A stretch of DNA of 64,000 bases, taken from contig SVRT01000006.1 in NCBI GenBank assembly GCA_015064685.1, positions 1 to 64,000 of the forward strand, given 5' to 3'. The notes under the pieces were generated by a model that was not told where the DNA came from, did not search any database, and saw only the letters and a program-made list of their open reading frames with translations. Positions 15,577 to 23,921 of the stretch are shown piece by piece. Numbering within the stretch: the first letter of the stretch is position 1; each line of letters starts with the position of its first letter. The translations under genes and the position numbers were made by a program. The DNA is from Oscillospiraceae bacterium. Lineage in GTDB: Bacteria > Bacillota > Clostridia > Oscillospirales > CAG-272.

Positions 15577-16923
15577 TCAGTGATGTTTTACGTGTCTTTC
15601 TCTCTGGGGGAGGTTTACGCGGCGCTTGCTCGAATCCGCGGGCTTTTCGGTTATATCTCCCGCCTTTGTGAGCGCCCACTTGGTAGCTACGGGACCGAAG
15701 ATCTCATACACGAGAACGGCAAACAGAATGACGAATCTGACAACGTTCGCAACGTCCGCGGAGATAATTCCGTCCGAACTTACCGTGCTGACCATTCCAA
15801 GCGCGACACCCGCCTGGGGAAAGAGCGTGATGCCGAGATATTTGACGATATCGGGTGAGCATTTCGTCATCTTTGCCGACGACATAGCTCCAAAATACTT
15901 GCCGATGCAACGCGCGATTATGTATACGAGACCTACGACTACGAAAATAGGCTTTAAGAATACGCTCAGGTCAAGCTCCGCTCCGCTGATAACGAAGAAG
16001 ATTATGAGAAGCGGCTTGGTCCAGCTGTCGGCTCTCGACATCATCTCGTCCGAGCATTCGCAGACGTTGCAGAACATTGTTCCGCACATCATACAGGTGA
16101 GAAGTGAGGAGAATCCGATATGTACGTCGCCGATGTGGAGATTCTTGAGCTGTGTTATCGCAACCGTCGCGAAAACGAAGGTGATAACAAGGCTGAGACG
16201 GTTACTGTTCGAGTGGAAGAGCTTTTCAAGCTTTGAAAGCACAAATCCGAGGAGCGCGCCGAGAAGGAGCGATGCCACGATCTCGATCAGAGGCTCGACA
16301 ATTATCGAAAGAAGGTTGGGGTTTCCGCCCTGGAACGCCTTTGCCATACCGAAAAGGATAGCGAAAACGACAAGTCCGACCGCGTCGTCAAGCGCGACGA
16401 TGGGAAGGAGAAGGTTTGTCAAGGGTCCCTTTGCCTTATACTGACGGACTACCATCAAGGTCGCCGCAGGCGCGGTAGCCGTTGCGATAGCCGAGAGGAT
16501 CAGCACCGCAGGCACGGGGAGATAGTCAACACCCGTCGTTGCAATGAGGATAAGGTGAAGTCCGTAAAGCACGACCACACATACGACACTTGTTACAATA
16601 GCCTGGAAAATACCGATAATCGTTGCCTGCTTACCTGTCTTTTTAAGCTCGGAGAGACGGAACTCGCTACCGATCGAGAAGGCGATAAAGCCGAGCGCGA
16701 TCTCGCTTATGATTCCGAGCATCTCGATCTGCTCAAAGCTTGCAAAGCCAAGTCTGTATCCACCGGGGAGTGCGACCGCTCCAAGACAGAAGCTGCCGAT
16801 CAATATTCCCGCGATGAGGTATCCCGTTACCGCAGGAAGCTTTAAGAGCTTGCAGACTCGAGACATCAGAAGTCCCGCAAGTGCCGATACCGATATACTG
16901 AGTAATATCTGAACGTAATCCAT
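15577..16923 (-). CDS. Cation:proton antiporter, CPA2/KefB-like
   Basis: This 448-residue polytopic protein (about 12-13 helices) belongs to the Na+/H+ exchanger superfamily PF00999. The family Asp pair of the ion-binding site is in PIVALDDAVGLVVF near residue 180, and an N-terminal segment LKLPAVTGYLIAGILIGS is typical of CPA2. No C-terminal TrkA-N domain is present, unlike KefB/KefC. It probably exchanges Na+ or K+ for H+ in pH or salt homeostasis. It is monocistronic, with a consensus promoter and an AGGAG site before the ATG, and a terminator after it. Confidence 0.92.
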   Translation of the reverse strand: MDYVQILLSISVSALAGLLMSRVCKLLKLPAVTGYLIAGILIGSFCLGAVALPGGYRLGFASFEQIEMLGIISEIALGFIAFSIGSEFRLSELKKTGKQATIIGIFQAIVTSVVCVVVLYGLHLILIATTGVDYLPVPAVLILSAIATATAPAATLMVVRQYKAKGPLTNLLLPIVALDDAVGLVVFAILFGMAKAFQGGNPNLLSIIVEPLIEIVASLLLGALLGFVLSKLEKLFHSNSNRLSLVITFVFATVAITQLKNLHIGDVHIGFSSLLTCMMCGTMFCNVCECSDEMMSRADSWTKPLLIIFFVISGAELDLSVFLKPIFVVVGLVYIIARCIGKYFGAMSSAKMTKCSPDIVKYLGITLFPQAGVALGMVSTVSSDGIISADVANVVRFVILFAVLVYEIFGPVATKWALTKAGDITEKPADSSKRRVNLPQRERHVKHH

Positions 16924-16979
16924 TGTTAATTCTCCTATTTAAAGGGGCGCGTCTATGCCCCAAAATTGCGCACCTTGAT

Positions 16980-17008
16980 ATTATATGCCTCCTGCCCGTT
17001 TTTGTCAA
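16980..17008 (-). promoter_or_regulatory. Promoter of the antiporter gene
   Basis: On the minus strand TTGACA (17003-17008) and TATAAT (16980-16985) are spaced by 17 bp. Confidence 0.8.
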
Positions 17009-17135
17009 TAGATAAAGCAAATAAAATTAGCACATTCTTCGCCTTTTTTTGTTGCATTTTGATAAAAATCGCGCAAGAGAATTGGCGTAATAGCACAAAT
17101 CTCTCGCGCGGATCTTATATATTCATATACTTGCT

Positions 17136-17619
17136 TTCAAATTTTGATTTGTCGGGGACGCGGGGGATGCGGGGACGTGTGCCTCCGTAAGCACAGACTC
17201 CGCCTTCGGCTCCGCTAGTGCGGCGAGCCTGCAAAGCAGGCTTTCGCCATAAGCGGGTCGCTTTTTGAAAAAAGCTCCGCAAAAACTTTCAATATTTTGG
17301 GTCCTTTTAGGGTGAAGTAGGATTTTTCGCCGCAAGCGGCTAAAAAAATCCCTCACTGACGTTTTTGTATTGATAAGGTTTAGAACCCAGCCGATGAAAA
17401 AACTTTAAGTTTAAAGAAAAACTAAGTTAAAGAAAGCTTTTCAAACGATTTCAAATACACTTGCAACACGATAGCAGTGGGGCTATGCAGATGCGACACG
17501 GTGTAGATAGATAAACCGTCTTAACTTGTATAAAATATGCTTTGGGGTTTTGGGGGTGTGGGGGGCTTTTTTTCCTGGAAAAGCCCCCCACGCGCTTCCT
17601 CGCTAAACCCCAATTTATT
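17136..17619. repeat. family D element (copy D3) with outer boundaries
   Basis: The outer boundaries are TTCAAATTTTGATTTGTCGG and AAACCCCAATTTATT; the right one contains the stop codon of the lipoprotein gene. The hairpins differ from D2 with compensation: GCCGCAAGCGGC, and GGGGGGCTTTT..AAAAGCCCCCC. It has an extra insert GCACAGACTCCGCCTTCGGC near the left end. Confidence 0.87.
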
Positions 17620-19258
17620 TACTGTGCAGGTCTGCGATGGTGGCGAGGTCATCGTGGGTGATATATCCCGCTTTGTACGCATCGGTTAGGGTATAGAACT
17701 CGCCCTCGTACAGGACGGTTATGCGATTTGAGTTATGATAGTAGAAGGAAAAGCCGTCGATGATCTCATGCCAAACCTCGTCATCATAGCCTCCCGCATC
17801 AATCATCGCGACGATCGCGCCGCTCTCAAATTCTCCGTAATAACGGCTGACATTGACAAACTCCGTATAACGGAGATTCTTCAGCCAATAGGTCTCAATA
17901 AGCACCGCGTAATTATGGTCGGGCAAAAATCCGTCGTAGGTCTTGAAATCTATCACTACGTCGCAATTTGGCATAGTAAAGGCAAACTCCCAATAAAGCC
18001 CCGAAACGTCGCGGCTGACGTTGATCTTTTCTCCGTTCACAAGGAAGAGATACCCGAGATCGTAAGCCATTTTTATCTTGACCGATACGACCTCGCCAAA
18101 CTTGTACTTAGACTGAAGCTCCTCGTAAAGCCATTCTGCGTCATTCATAGTGACGGAATAATCTTGACTTAATGCAGCTTCAAACATCTCGTAGAAATCG
18201 CCGTTCGCAAGCTGACAATTCTTACCGTTATACGTAAAGAAAACGTTACCGTAAATATCCAGCTGTCCGAACTGTGTCTTTATGGCATGCCTCGGAAGAT
18301 TCAGGGGGAAGCTCTCACATTCGGTGAACTCAAGCTCTCCGATGCAGTCGATCACACAGATCTCATTCCCTTCCTCGAAATTGCCGTCACCGTAAAGGTA
18401 GACCGCTCCCGTGTTGTCGTAGGTTATAAATCTGTATGCCTTGGTATATTCGGCAGCGTCTTTGAAATTCGGTGTGTATAGCAGCTTAAAATAATTTCCG
18501 TTTGTGTCACGGTAGTTTCCGTTGTTGATATACAGCTCCTTTACGCAACCGTCATTCAGGATAAACTGTACGGTGATCGCTCCGCCGCCGGATATCTGCC
18601 CCTCTTCAACGGGTATCGGCGCGGTATCGAGCCAATAATATTCCTCAAGGAGTCTGCCTATCACAGCTTCATTGGTCGAGGAGGAAACATTGCAAAGATT
18701 GCCCGGGGCAACTCCCACTGCCCCGGATATGATCTTGATCTCGGCTACGTCCTCCGAGCTTATCGAATACAACCACTCGCATCCCGCCTGATTGCGCAGA
18801 AAATGATTTGCCTCAGGTGTCGGATCGTCTCCAAGATAATATCCGCAAACGTCGCAATTGCCGTTTTCATCATCGTCCAGATGAGGGTCTATTGAGGTCT
18901 CAACGTCGCATCCGCAGACATAGTCGAACCAGTGATATCCGTCATCGTGGCGCAGTACAGTCTCGTGATCGTGTCGAAGGTGCATCCTGTATTTGCACTC
19001 GTCGCATTTGCCGTCAGCGTCATTGTCCACGTGAATTCCCGCGATTTCGGGCGTAGGACAGCCGCAGGTGTATATCTTGCAGTGTGTGTCCTCATATCTC
19101 TCCCAGCGGAAGCTGTGCTCATGCTCATCACCGTCGTCAAAGGACACGTCGGCATCAGCGTCTCTGTCAAGCTCATCTAAAATATCCTCGAGCATATCGC
19201 ATCCGACGAAGGAGAAAGCCAAGATCAGAAGCATCGAAAATATCAGTATTTTTTTCAT
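17615..19258 (-). CDS. Cys-rich surface lipoprotein, unknown function
   Basis: This 547-residue protein starts with a lipoprotein signal (MKKILIFSMLLILAFSFVGC, lipidated Cys at 20), then an acidic spacer (ELDRDADADVSFDDGDEHEH) and two or three short Cys/His repeats (CKIYTCGC, CDECKYRMH, CGC, CDVCGYYLG) that resemble the HxxxxxxxCxxCG repeats of clostridial surface proteins. The C-terminal 380 residues are unassigned. I choose the ATG at 19258, 6 nt after GGGAGGTC; the longer ORF start lacks a ribosome site. The TAA stop lies in the boundary of repeat D3. It should be exposed on the outer face of the membrane. No enzyme motif is visible. Confidence 0.82.
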   Translation of the reverse strand: MKKILIFSMLLILAFSFVGCDMLEDILDELDRDADADVSFDDGDEHEHSFRWERYEDTHCKIYTCGCPTPEIAGIHVDNDADGKCDECKYRMHLRHDHETVLRHDDGYHWFDYVCGCDVETSIDPHLDDDENGNCDVCGYYLGDDPTPEANHFLRNQAGCEWLYSISSEDVAEIKIISGAVGVAPGNLCNVSSSTNEAVIGRLLEEYYWLDTAPIPVEEGQISGGGAITVQFILNDGCVKELYINNGNYRDTNGNYFKLLYTPNFKDAAEYTKAYRFITYDNTGAVYLYGDGNFEEGNEICVIDCIGELEFTECESFPLNLPRHAIKTQFGQLDIYGNVFFTYNGKNCQLANGDFYEMFEAALSQDYSVTMNDAEWLYEELQSKYKFGEVVSVKIKMAYDLGYLFLVNGEKINVSRDVSGLYWEFAFTMPNCDVVIDFKTYDGFLPDHNYAVLIETYWLKNLRYTEFVNVSRYYGEFESGAIVAMIDAGGYDDEVWHEIIDGFSFYYHNSNRITVLYEGEFYTLTDAYKAGYITHDDLATIADLHSK

Positions 19259-19536
19259 ATGTGACCTCCCGTATAGTGACATTTTTTGCCTTCTACCCTA
19301 TAAGTCGTTTTTTTTATTTGAAAGGTTACGTGATTATTGCTTATTTTACCTCAAAAATCGCAAAATAACGCGTTATGCGCGTTTATTCTGCCTTATTTTG
19401 AGATAATAATTTGCTTTACATAAAAATTATAGCATAATCATATCGCCCTGTCAAGGCATGACGGCGACAAGAGATGCAGGGCGAACGGACATTCCCCGCA
19501 CGGCAAAATAAAAAGGGGCAAAAGCACAAAAAGGAC

Positions 19537-19566
19537 TTGACACGGTGGTCACTTATATGATATAAT
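19537..19566 (+). promoter_or_regulatory. Promoter of tRNA-Gln
   Basis: TTGACA (19537-19542) and TATAAT (19561-19566) are spaced by 18 bp, 18 nt before the tRNA. Confidence 0.8.
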
Positions 19567-19583
19567 ATCAAAGTTGAAAATAT

Positions 19584-19658
19584 TGGGATGTCGCCAAGCG
19601 GTAAGGCACTAGACTTTGACTCTAGCATTCGTCAGTTCAAATCTGGCCATCCCAGCCA
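19584..19658 (+). tRNA. tRNA-Gln (anticodon TTG)
   Basis: The acceptor stem TGGGATG pairs with CATCCCA, the D-arm is GCCAAGCGGTAAGGC, the anticodon arm CTAGACTTTGACTCTAG holds loop CTTTGAC with anticodon TTG, and the T-loop is TTCAAAT. The discriminator G and CCA are encoded. A promoter and a terminator frame it, so it is a single-gene unit. Confidence 0.96.
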
Positions 19659-19659
19659 G

Positions 19660-19688
19660 AAAAAAGCACGCGCAAGCGTGCTTTTTTC
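19660..19688 (+). terminator. Terminator after tRNA-Gln
   Basis: AAAAAAGCACGCG and CGTGCTTTTTT with a short loop lie directly after the tRNA. Confidence 0.85.
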
Positions 19689-19689
19689 A

Positions 19690-19870
19690 GTTATATTCGC
19701 CTGCGGCGAGTTCTATTGCTTCGCAGTGATATTCGGCTTACGCCGAGTGATATTCGCTTCGCGAGTTTAGGAGGCGAATATAATATCACTGCGGAACGAA
19801 GTGGAGCAATATCACTGTCGCTTGCGACAATATCACGCTGACGAAGTCGGCATATCACTAAAAACTTTTC
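19690..19870. repeat. family H hairpin array (GTGATATTCG type)
   Basis: The stretch is a series of short hairpins joined by GTGATATT or its inverse: TTCGCCTGCGGCGAG, TGCTTCGCAG, TCGGCTTACGCCGA, TCGCTTCGCGA, then inverted AATATCACTG units. A second, shorter array lies before purE. The arms differ between units but each stays self-complementary. Confidence 0.75.
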
Positions 19871-19949
19871 GACTCTGAAGTTTTTCAAAATTTTGTAGAT
19901 GCATTTCGGGCATTTCGGGTCTGTAGATAGATTCGAACCGGCGGAACGG

Positions 19950-19978
19950 TTGAAATGTTTACAAAGTTGTGGTATAAT
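19950..19978 (+). promoter_or_regulatory. Promoter of the HEAT-like gene
   Basis: TTGAAA (19950-19955) and TATAAT (19973-19978) are spaced by 17 bp, 25 nt before the ATG. Confidence 0.7.
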
Positions 19979-20002
19979 GAAAGCAAGAAAGGCGGTGACA
20001 TT

Positions 20003-21142
20003 ATGAAAAAAGAAATATTAAATGGGACTTGTATCCCTTACGAACTTTCCGTAGAAGAACTCAGCAAAATGTTATCTTCTCCTATTATGAAGGATTTTTC
20101 TCTTGCGTGCGAAGCATTATCCTACAAAAATGATGTCACTGCGTACGAGGCGATGAAGCCCTTTATCAACGACAAGGATAAATACCGCAGGCTGTATATC
20201 TTAAAAACGATTTTCCGTCATCCAAATGCCGCCGAGTTGGTTGATTTTCTTGAAAATGCGATTTCCTCCGATGATTTTCTGTTTGTGGAAAACGGACTGA
20301 TCGTTATATCAGAATACAAAATTAAAGTTTCCGACTCGCTGTTGCTCTCGGTTGTTGACAAGCATTTGCCAAAGCTCTATACAGCTGTACGCTCATTAAC
20401 CACACTTGAGATTTGCGAAGAAAATTACTCAAAGTTGGTAGCGCTTTTTACAAGAGCGGAACAATGCTCTCAAAAAGAATTTATCGGAGAGGTGCTTGCA
20501 GATAAATATCTACCCTCCAAATCAAAAGAATTATTTGAATTATTCAGCTGCAATAAATTTGCAAAGATTAGATTATTAGCAATTAAAGTCGCAAAAAAAT
20601 ACGGATATAATCTTTCAGTTTTCTTATCTGATATGGACGGTCATGTTCGCAACCTTGCAATGAAATCTCTTAAAAACTTATCTTTCCTTGGATCCTACAT
20701 TCCAAAGTATCGCGTGGATATTTCCGATGATCTGGAATCTGCAATTATCTACAACCCCAATAGCGAAGATCATCTATACATTGAATACGATAAAGCGGAT
20801 GAATTTTCACCATATATGCTTTCATTTTCATTTCAGCACGTTCATCTAACTGATGAAGAAAGTGCGAAAGAATGGATAGATTCTATTTTAAGTGAAGATG
20901 TTTTTTCAATAGAATATTTTTGTGGTGAAGACCGGCGATTTGGCGGTCAAATCAGCGCACAAGAATTGAGAAATTTATCGTATGATTATTTAGAACAAGA
21001 TACCGGACATTACGGTATAACAGAATTGTTTCAAATAGCCGATCACTTTAAGATTAGGGGCTGGAGTAGAAAAAACGATTTTGATGGATATTTTGTTGAA
21101 AAAGACAACACTATTCAGATAGATAAGATATTCAAAGTATAG
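20003..21142 (+). CDS. HEAT-repeat-like protein, unknown function
   Basis: This 379-residue protein has an alpha-helical N-terminal part with HEAT-like helical pairs (for example IMKDFSLACEALSYKNDVTA, FAKIRLLAIKVAKKYG, HVRNLAMKSLKNLS), followed from about residue 240 by a mixed alpha/beta domain with DEESAKEWIDSILSEDV and YFCGEDRRFGGQI. I do not recognise the C-terminal domain. No signal peptide or membrane helix is present. I choose the ATG at 20003 (after AGGCGGTG) over the longer ORF. The gene is on the plus strand and clearly more AT-rich than its neighbours, next to a tRNA and a hairpin array, which suggests acquisition by transfer. It has its own promoter. Confidence 0.8.
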   Translation: MKKEILNGTCIPYELSVEELSKMLSSPIMKDFSLACEALSYKNDVTAYEAMKPFINDKDKYRRLYILKTIFRHPNAAELVDFLENAISSDDFLFVENGLIVISEYKIKVSDSLLLSVVDKHLPKLYTAVRSLTTLEICEENYSKLVALFTRAEQCSQKEFIGEVLADKYLPSKSKELFELFSCNKFAKIRLLAIKVAKKYGYNLSVFLSDMDGHVRNLAMKSLKNLSFLGSYIPKYRVDISDDLESAIIYNPNSEDHLYIEYDKADEFSPYMLSFSFQHVHLTDEESAKEWIDSILSEDVFSIEYFCGEDRRFGGQISAQELRNLSYDYLEQDTGHYGITELFQIADHFKIRGWSRKNDFDGYFVEKDNTIQIDKIFKV

Positions 21143-21204
21143 CTACATAGGCTTCGTTTACAAGCATAGAGTTATTAACCATTAGTTGGTGCGCTAAAAC
21201 GCAG

Positions 21205-21233
21205 TTGACATTTACTTGAAAGTATGATATAAT
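21205..21233 (+). promoter_or_regulatory. Consensus promoter with no clear gene
   Basis: TTGACA (21205-21210) and TATAAT (21228-21233) are spaced by 17 bp. Downstream is a short open stretch (KRFERKFESAPLNFVKIIFN.., stop at 21319-21321) that reads like a gene remnant, then the 110-residue membrane protein gene 175 bp away. Confidence 0.55.
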
Positions 21234-21236
21234 TAA

Positions 21237-21324
21237 TTAAACGCTTTGAGAGAAAATTTGAATCTGCACCTTTGAATTTCGTTAAGATAATCTTTAATGA
21301 AGAACCCGACAATCCCCAATGACT
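21237..21324 (+). pseudogene. Possible 3' remnant of a lost gene
   Basis: A plus-strand frame encodes about 27 residues (KRFERKFESAPLNFVKII and FNEEPDNPQ, then stop) with a protein-like composition but no start codon. It may be the tail of a deleted gene in this transferred island. Evidence is weak. Confidence 0.25.
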
Positions 21325-21407
21325 TACACAGATTTCATTTTCGAGCACAGCATTGAAAGTCCGCAATCTGCACCAATAACGACAAAGTACATTTCAGGAG
21401 TAGAATC

Positions 21408-21740
21408 ATGATATTATTAACCGATACGCAGGTATTCTTAATCCCCGGCTACCCCATTATTCTCGAAATCTTTATTGTAGGTGTCATTGTTGCTCTTCTC
21501 GGCGCGATCGGTTATACGTTTTTCGTTTATTCCATGAAGGATGACGCTGCCGACAACGCACGAAAAAGAATGAATAACCCCTGGGAAAAGATGAATGTAA
21601 AAAGCAGTATCAGCGACACGCCCGACAGACCCAAGCTCACAAAGGGTACTATAATCCGTCTGATTATATTGTCGGTTTCGATTCTCGTAATGGTACTTCT
21701 CCTCGTCGCTTTGATGAAGGGATGGATAGTGCTCTTTTGA
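21408..21740 (+). CDS. Two-helix small membrane protein, unknown function
   Basis: This protein of 110 residues has a membrane segment near 18-43 (LEIFIVGVIVALLGAIGYTFFVY), a polar middle (residues 45-80, DDAADNARKRMNNPWEKMN) and a second helix near 83-108. AGGAG lies 8 nt before the ATG. It could be driven by the consensus promoter at 21205. I do not recognise the family. It lies on the plus strand facing the pyr operon and ends about 85 bp from the shared terminator region. Confidence 0.7.
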   Translation: MILLTDTQVFLIPGYPIILEIFIVGVIVALLGAIGYTFFVYSMKDDAADNARKRMNNPWEKMNVKSSISDTPDRPKLTKGTIIRLIILSVSILVMVLLLVALMKGWIVLF

Positions 21741-21783
21741 CCGATTGCAGATCAGTAAATTGAAGTTAAACGGTGTACGGAAC

Positions 21784-21815
21784 AATCCCCTCGACAAATC
21801 AAAATTCAAAACACA
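21784..21815. repeat. Solo repeat boundary with core scar
   Basis: GAACAATCCC followed by CTCGACAAATCAAAATTC looks like a collapsed element: the first letters of a family B core joined directly to the CGACAAATCAAAATT outer boundary. Confidence 0.6.
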
Positions 21816-21826
21816 AAAATACATAC

Positions 21827-21861
21827 AAAACGGACTGAACACACGCGTTCAGTCCGTTTTC
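21827..21861. terminator. Terminator at the end of the pyr operon
   Basis: AAAACGGACTGAAC and GTTCAGTCCGTTTT pair around ACACGC. It lies 3 bp after the pyrI stop and can work in both directions between the converging transcripts. Confidence 0.85.
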
Positions 21862-21863
21862 TT

Positions 21864-22280
21864 TTATTTCGCCTGCACCTCGCAATAGATGCATCTATAC
21901 ACTCTTTTTTCGCGGTCGGTGAGCTTGAATACGTGGTCGAGCTCCTGCTCGGTCGTCGTGATGCAACGGGGATTCTTGCATTTTACGACGTTTACAAGCC
22001 TTTCGGGCAGCTCGATGCTCTTCTTATCGACAAGCTCGCTGTTCTTGATGTAATTGACCGTGATACCCGGGTCGATGTAGCCGAGGATATCGAGGTTGAG
22101 GTCAATATCGGCGTCTACCTTGATGATATCCTTCCTTCCCATCTTGCGGCTCGCGACGTTCTTGATGATCGCCACGGGGCAATCGAGCGAGTCGAGTCCG
22201 AGGAGGTTATACACGCTCATTCCGAGTCCTGCGGTGATATGGTCGATAACTATACCGTTCTTTATCGAATCTACGTTCAT
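21864..22280 (-). CDS. pyrI: Aspartate carbamoyltransferase regulatory subunit
   Basis: PyrI binds nucleotide effectors and joins PyrB trimers in the allosteric aspartate transcarbamoylase. The 138-residue protein has the N-terminal effector domain ([20 protein letters not shown]) and a C-terminal zinc domain with four ligands in CKNPRC and CIYC. The start is the ATG at 22280, which overlaps the pyrB stop as ATGA and follows GGAGGTGA; the longer ORF only reads back into pyrB. It is the last gene of the pyr operon and lies just before the terminator. Confidence 0.95.
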   Translation of the reverse strand: MNVDSIKNGIVIDHITAGLGMSVYNLLGLDSLDCPVAIIKNVASRKMGRKDIIKVDADIDLNLDILGYIDPGITVNYIKNSELVDKKSIELPERLVNVVKCKNPRCITTTEQELDHVFKLTDREKRVYRCIYCEVQAK

Positions 22281-23194
22281 ATATTCACCTCCAGGAGCTT
22301 GAGTATAAGCGCCATTCTCATATATTTTCCGTTGAGCACCTGCTTGAAATAGCACGCGCGGGGATCGTCGTCGATCGCCACCGCGATCTCGTTGACTCGG
22401 GGCAGCGGGTGCATAATGCAGAGATCACTCTTTGCGCCCTTGAGCTTATCGGGTGTAAGGATGTAGCTGTCCTTGAGTCTGAGGTAATCCTCCTCGTTGA
22501 AGAATCTCTCTCTCTGGACTCTCGTCATATAGAGGACGTCGAGCTCGGGCATTACCGAAAGCAGATCCGCGGTCTGAACGTACTCGATATTCTTCGCCTT
22601 GAGGACCTCTTTCTTTATATAGCTCGGGAGCTTTAATTCCTCGGGTGAGATAAGCACTATCTTAACGTTCTCGTATCTTGAAAGCGCGCTGATGAGCGAA
22701 TGAACGGTCCTGCCAAACTTGAGGTCTCCGCAAAAGCCGACGGTGAGGTTATCAAATCTTCCCTTCTCGCGCTTGATAGTGAGAAGATCGGCAAGCGTCT
22801 GCGTGGGGTGATTGTGTCCGCCGTCGCCCGCGTTGATCACGGGTATGGACGAATTCATCGACGCAACGAGAGGCGCGCCCTCCTTGGGGTGTCTCATCGC
22901 GATTATGTCGGCGTAGCAGGAGACCGTCTTTGCGGTATCCGCGACGCTCTCGCCCTTTGCCGCGCTCGACGAGCCTGCGCTCGACACGCTCAGCACGTTT
23001 CCGCCAAGCTCGTACATTGCCGCCTCAAAGGAGAGCCTCGTTCTCGTCGAGGGCTCGAAAAAGAGGGTTGCAAGCTTTTTATGGCGGCAGGACTCCGCAT
23101 ATTTTTCGGGATCTCTGATTATGTCCTCGGCAAGTGCGATAAGCTCGTCAAGCTCACCGACCGACATATCCATTATATCGATAAGATGTCTCAT
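22277..23194 (-). CDS. pyrB: Aspartate carbamoyltransferase catalytic subunit
   Basis: PyrB joins carbamoyl phosphate and aspartate to give N-carbamoyl-aspartate, the committed step of pyrimidine synthesis. The 305 residues carry the carbamoyl-phosphate loop [12 protein letters not shown] near residue 50, the [11 protein letters not shown] motif near 130 and the aspartate-binding HPLPR near 263. It lies 40 bp after pyrE and overlaps pyrI by 4 nt, which fits a two-subunit (class B-type) enzyme. It is part of the pyrC-to-pyrI operon. Confidence 0.97.
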   Translation of the reverse strand: MRHLIDIMDMSVGELDELIALAEDIIRDPEKYAESCRHKKLATLFFEPSTRTRLSFEAAMYELGGNVLSVSSAGSSSAAKGESVADTAKTVSCYADIIAMRHPKEGAPLVASMNSSIPVINAGDGGHNHPTQTLADLLTIKREKGRFDNLTVGFCGDLKFGRTVHSLISALSRYENVKIVLISPEELKLPSYIKKEVLKAKNIEYVQTADLLSVMPELDVLYMTRVQRERFFNEEDYLRLKDSYILTPDKLKGAKSDLCIMHPLPRVNEIAVAIDDDPRACYFKQVLNGKYMRMALILKLLEVNI

Positions 23195-23234
23195 TTTTGT
23201 TTTTTCCTTTTGATATTTAGTGAGTCGGGCTTCA

Positions 23235-23900
23235 TTATTCCGCTGCGCGGGATGCTCCGTTAACTGCGAGATAATTCTTTATTCTCTCAACGTTCTCGCG
23301 GTTACTCTCGTCCTCCTCGAGATACTCGATGATGTCGTAAACGTCTACGATCGAATATACCGGGAAGCCGAACTGCTCCTCGATCTCCTGCATAGCGCCC
23401 TTTTCGGTCTGACCCTTTTCCTTTCTGTCAACCATGATAAAGGTAGCGGCAACGCGTGTTCCCTCAAGGTGGGAGAGTATCTCCATCGACTCGCGGATAG
23501 CGGTGCCTGCGGTGATAACGTCCTCGATGATTACGATCTCCTCGCCTGCCTGCGGTACATATCCTACGAATACGCCGCCCTCGCCGTGATCCTTTACTTC
23601 CTTACGGTTGAAAAAGAAGGGGACGTTGAGTCCGTTCTTTGAAAGCGCGACTGCCGCGGAAACCGAGAGGGATATTCCCTTGTACGCAGGTCCATAAAGC
23701 ACGCTCTTGCGGTCTCCGAGCTTTTCCTTATACGCTCTCGCGTAGAACTCACCGAGAGTCGCGATGTCCTCACCCGTCTTGATCATTCCCGCGTTGATGA
23801 AATAGGGGATCTTTCTGCCGCTCTTCGCGGTGAAATCGCCAAACTTTAATACTCCTGCTCTCTCTAAAAACTGTATAAATTCTCTTTTGTAGTTTTCCAT
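23235..23900 (-). CDS. pyrE: Orotate phosphoribosyltransferase
   Basis: PyrE transfers orotate to PRPP to give OMP. The 221-residue protein has a type I phosphoribosyltransferase fold with the PRPP motif [13 protein letters not shown] near residue 122 and the flexible catalytic region around [17 protein letters not shown], where Lys and the DHGEGG loop are typical. GAAAGGAGAAG precedes the ATG. The gene follows the DUF559-bearing palindromic element, which separates it from pyrF. Confidence 0.97.
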   Translation of the reverse strand: MENYKREFIQFLERAGVLKFGDFTAKSGRKIPYFINAGMIKTGEDIATLGEFYARAYKEKLGDRKSVLYGPAYKGISLSVSAAVALSKNGLNVPFFFNRKEVKDHGEGGVFVGYVPQAGEEIVIIEDVITAGTAIRESMEILSHLEGTRVAATFIMVDRKEKGQTEKGAMQEIEEQFGFPVYSIVDVYDIIEYLEEDESNRENVERIKNYLAVNGASRAAE

Positions 23901-23921
23901 TTTTCTTCTCCTTTCGTATTA

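Noticed and set aside
19690-19870. CRISPR-like array of short repeats
   Set aside because: The units are hairpins with variable stems and no spacers of constant length, and no cas genes are nearby.
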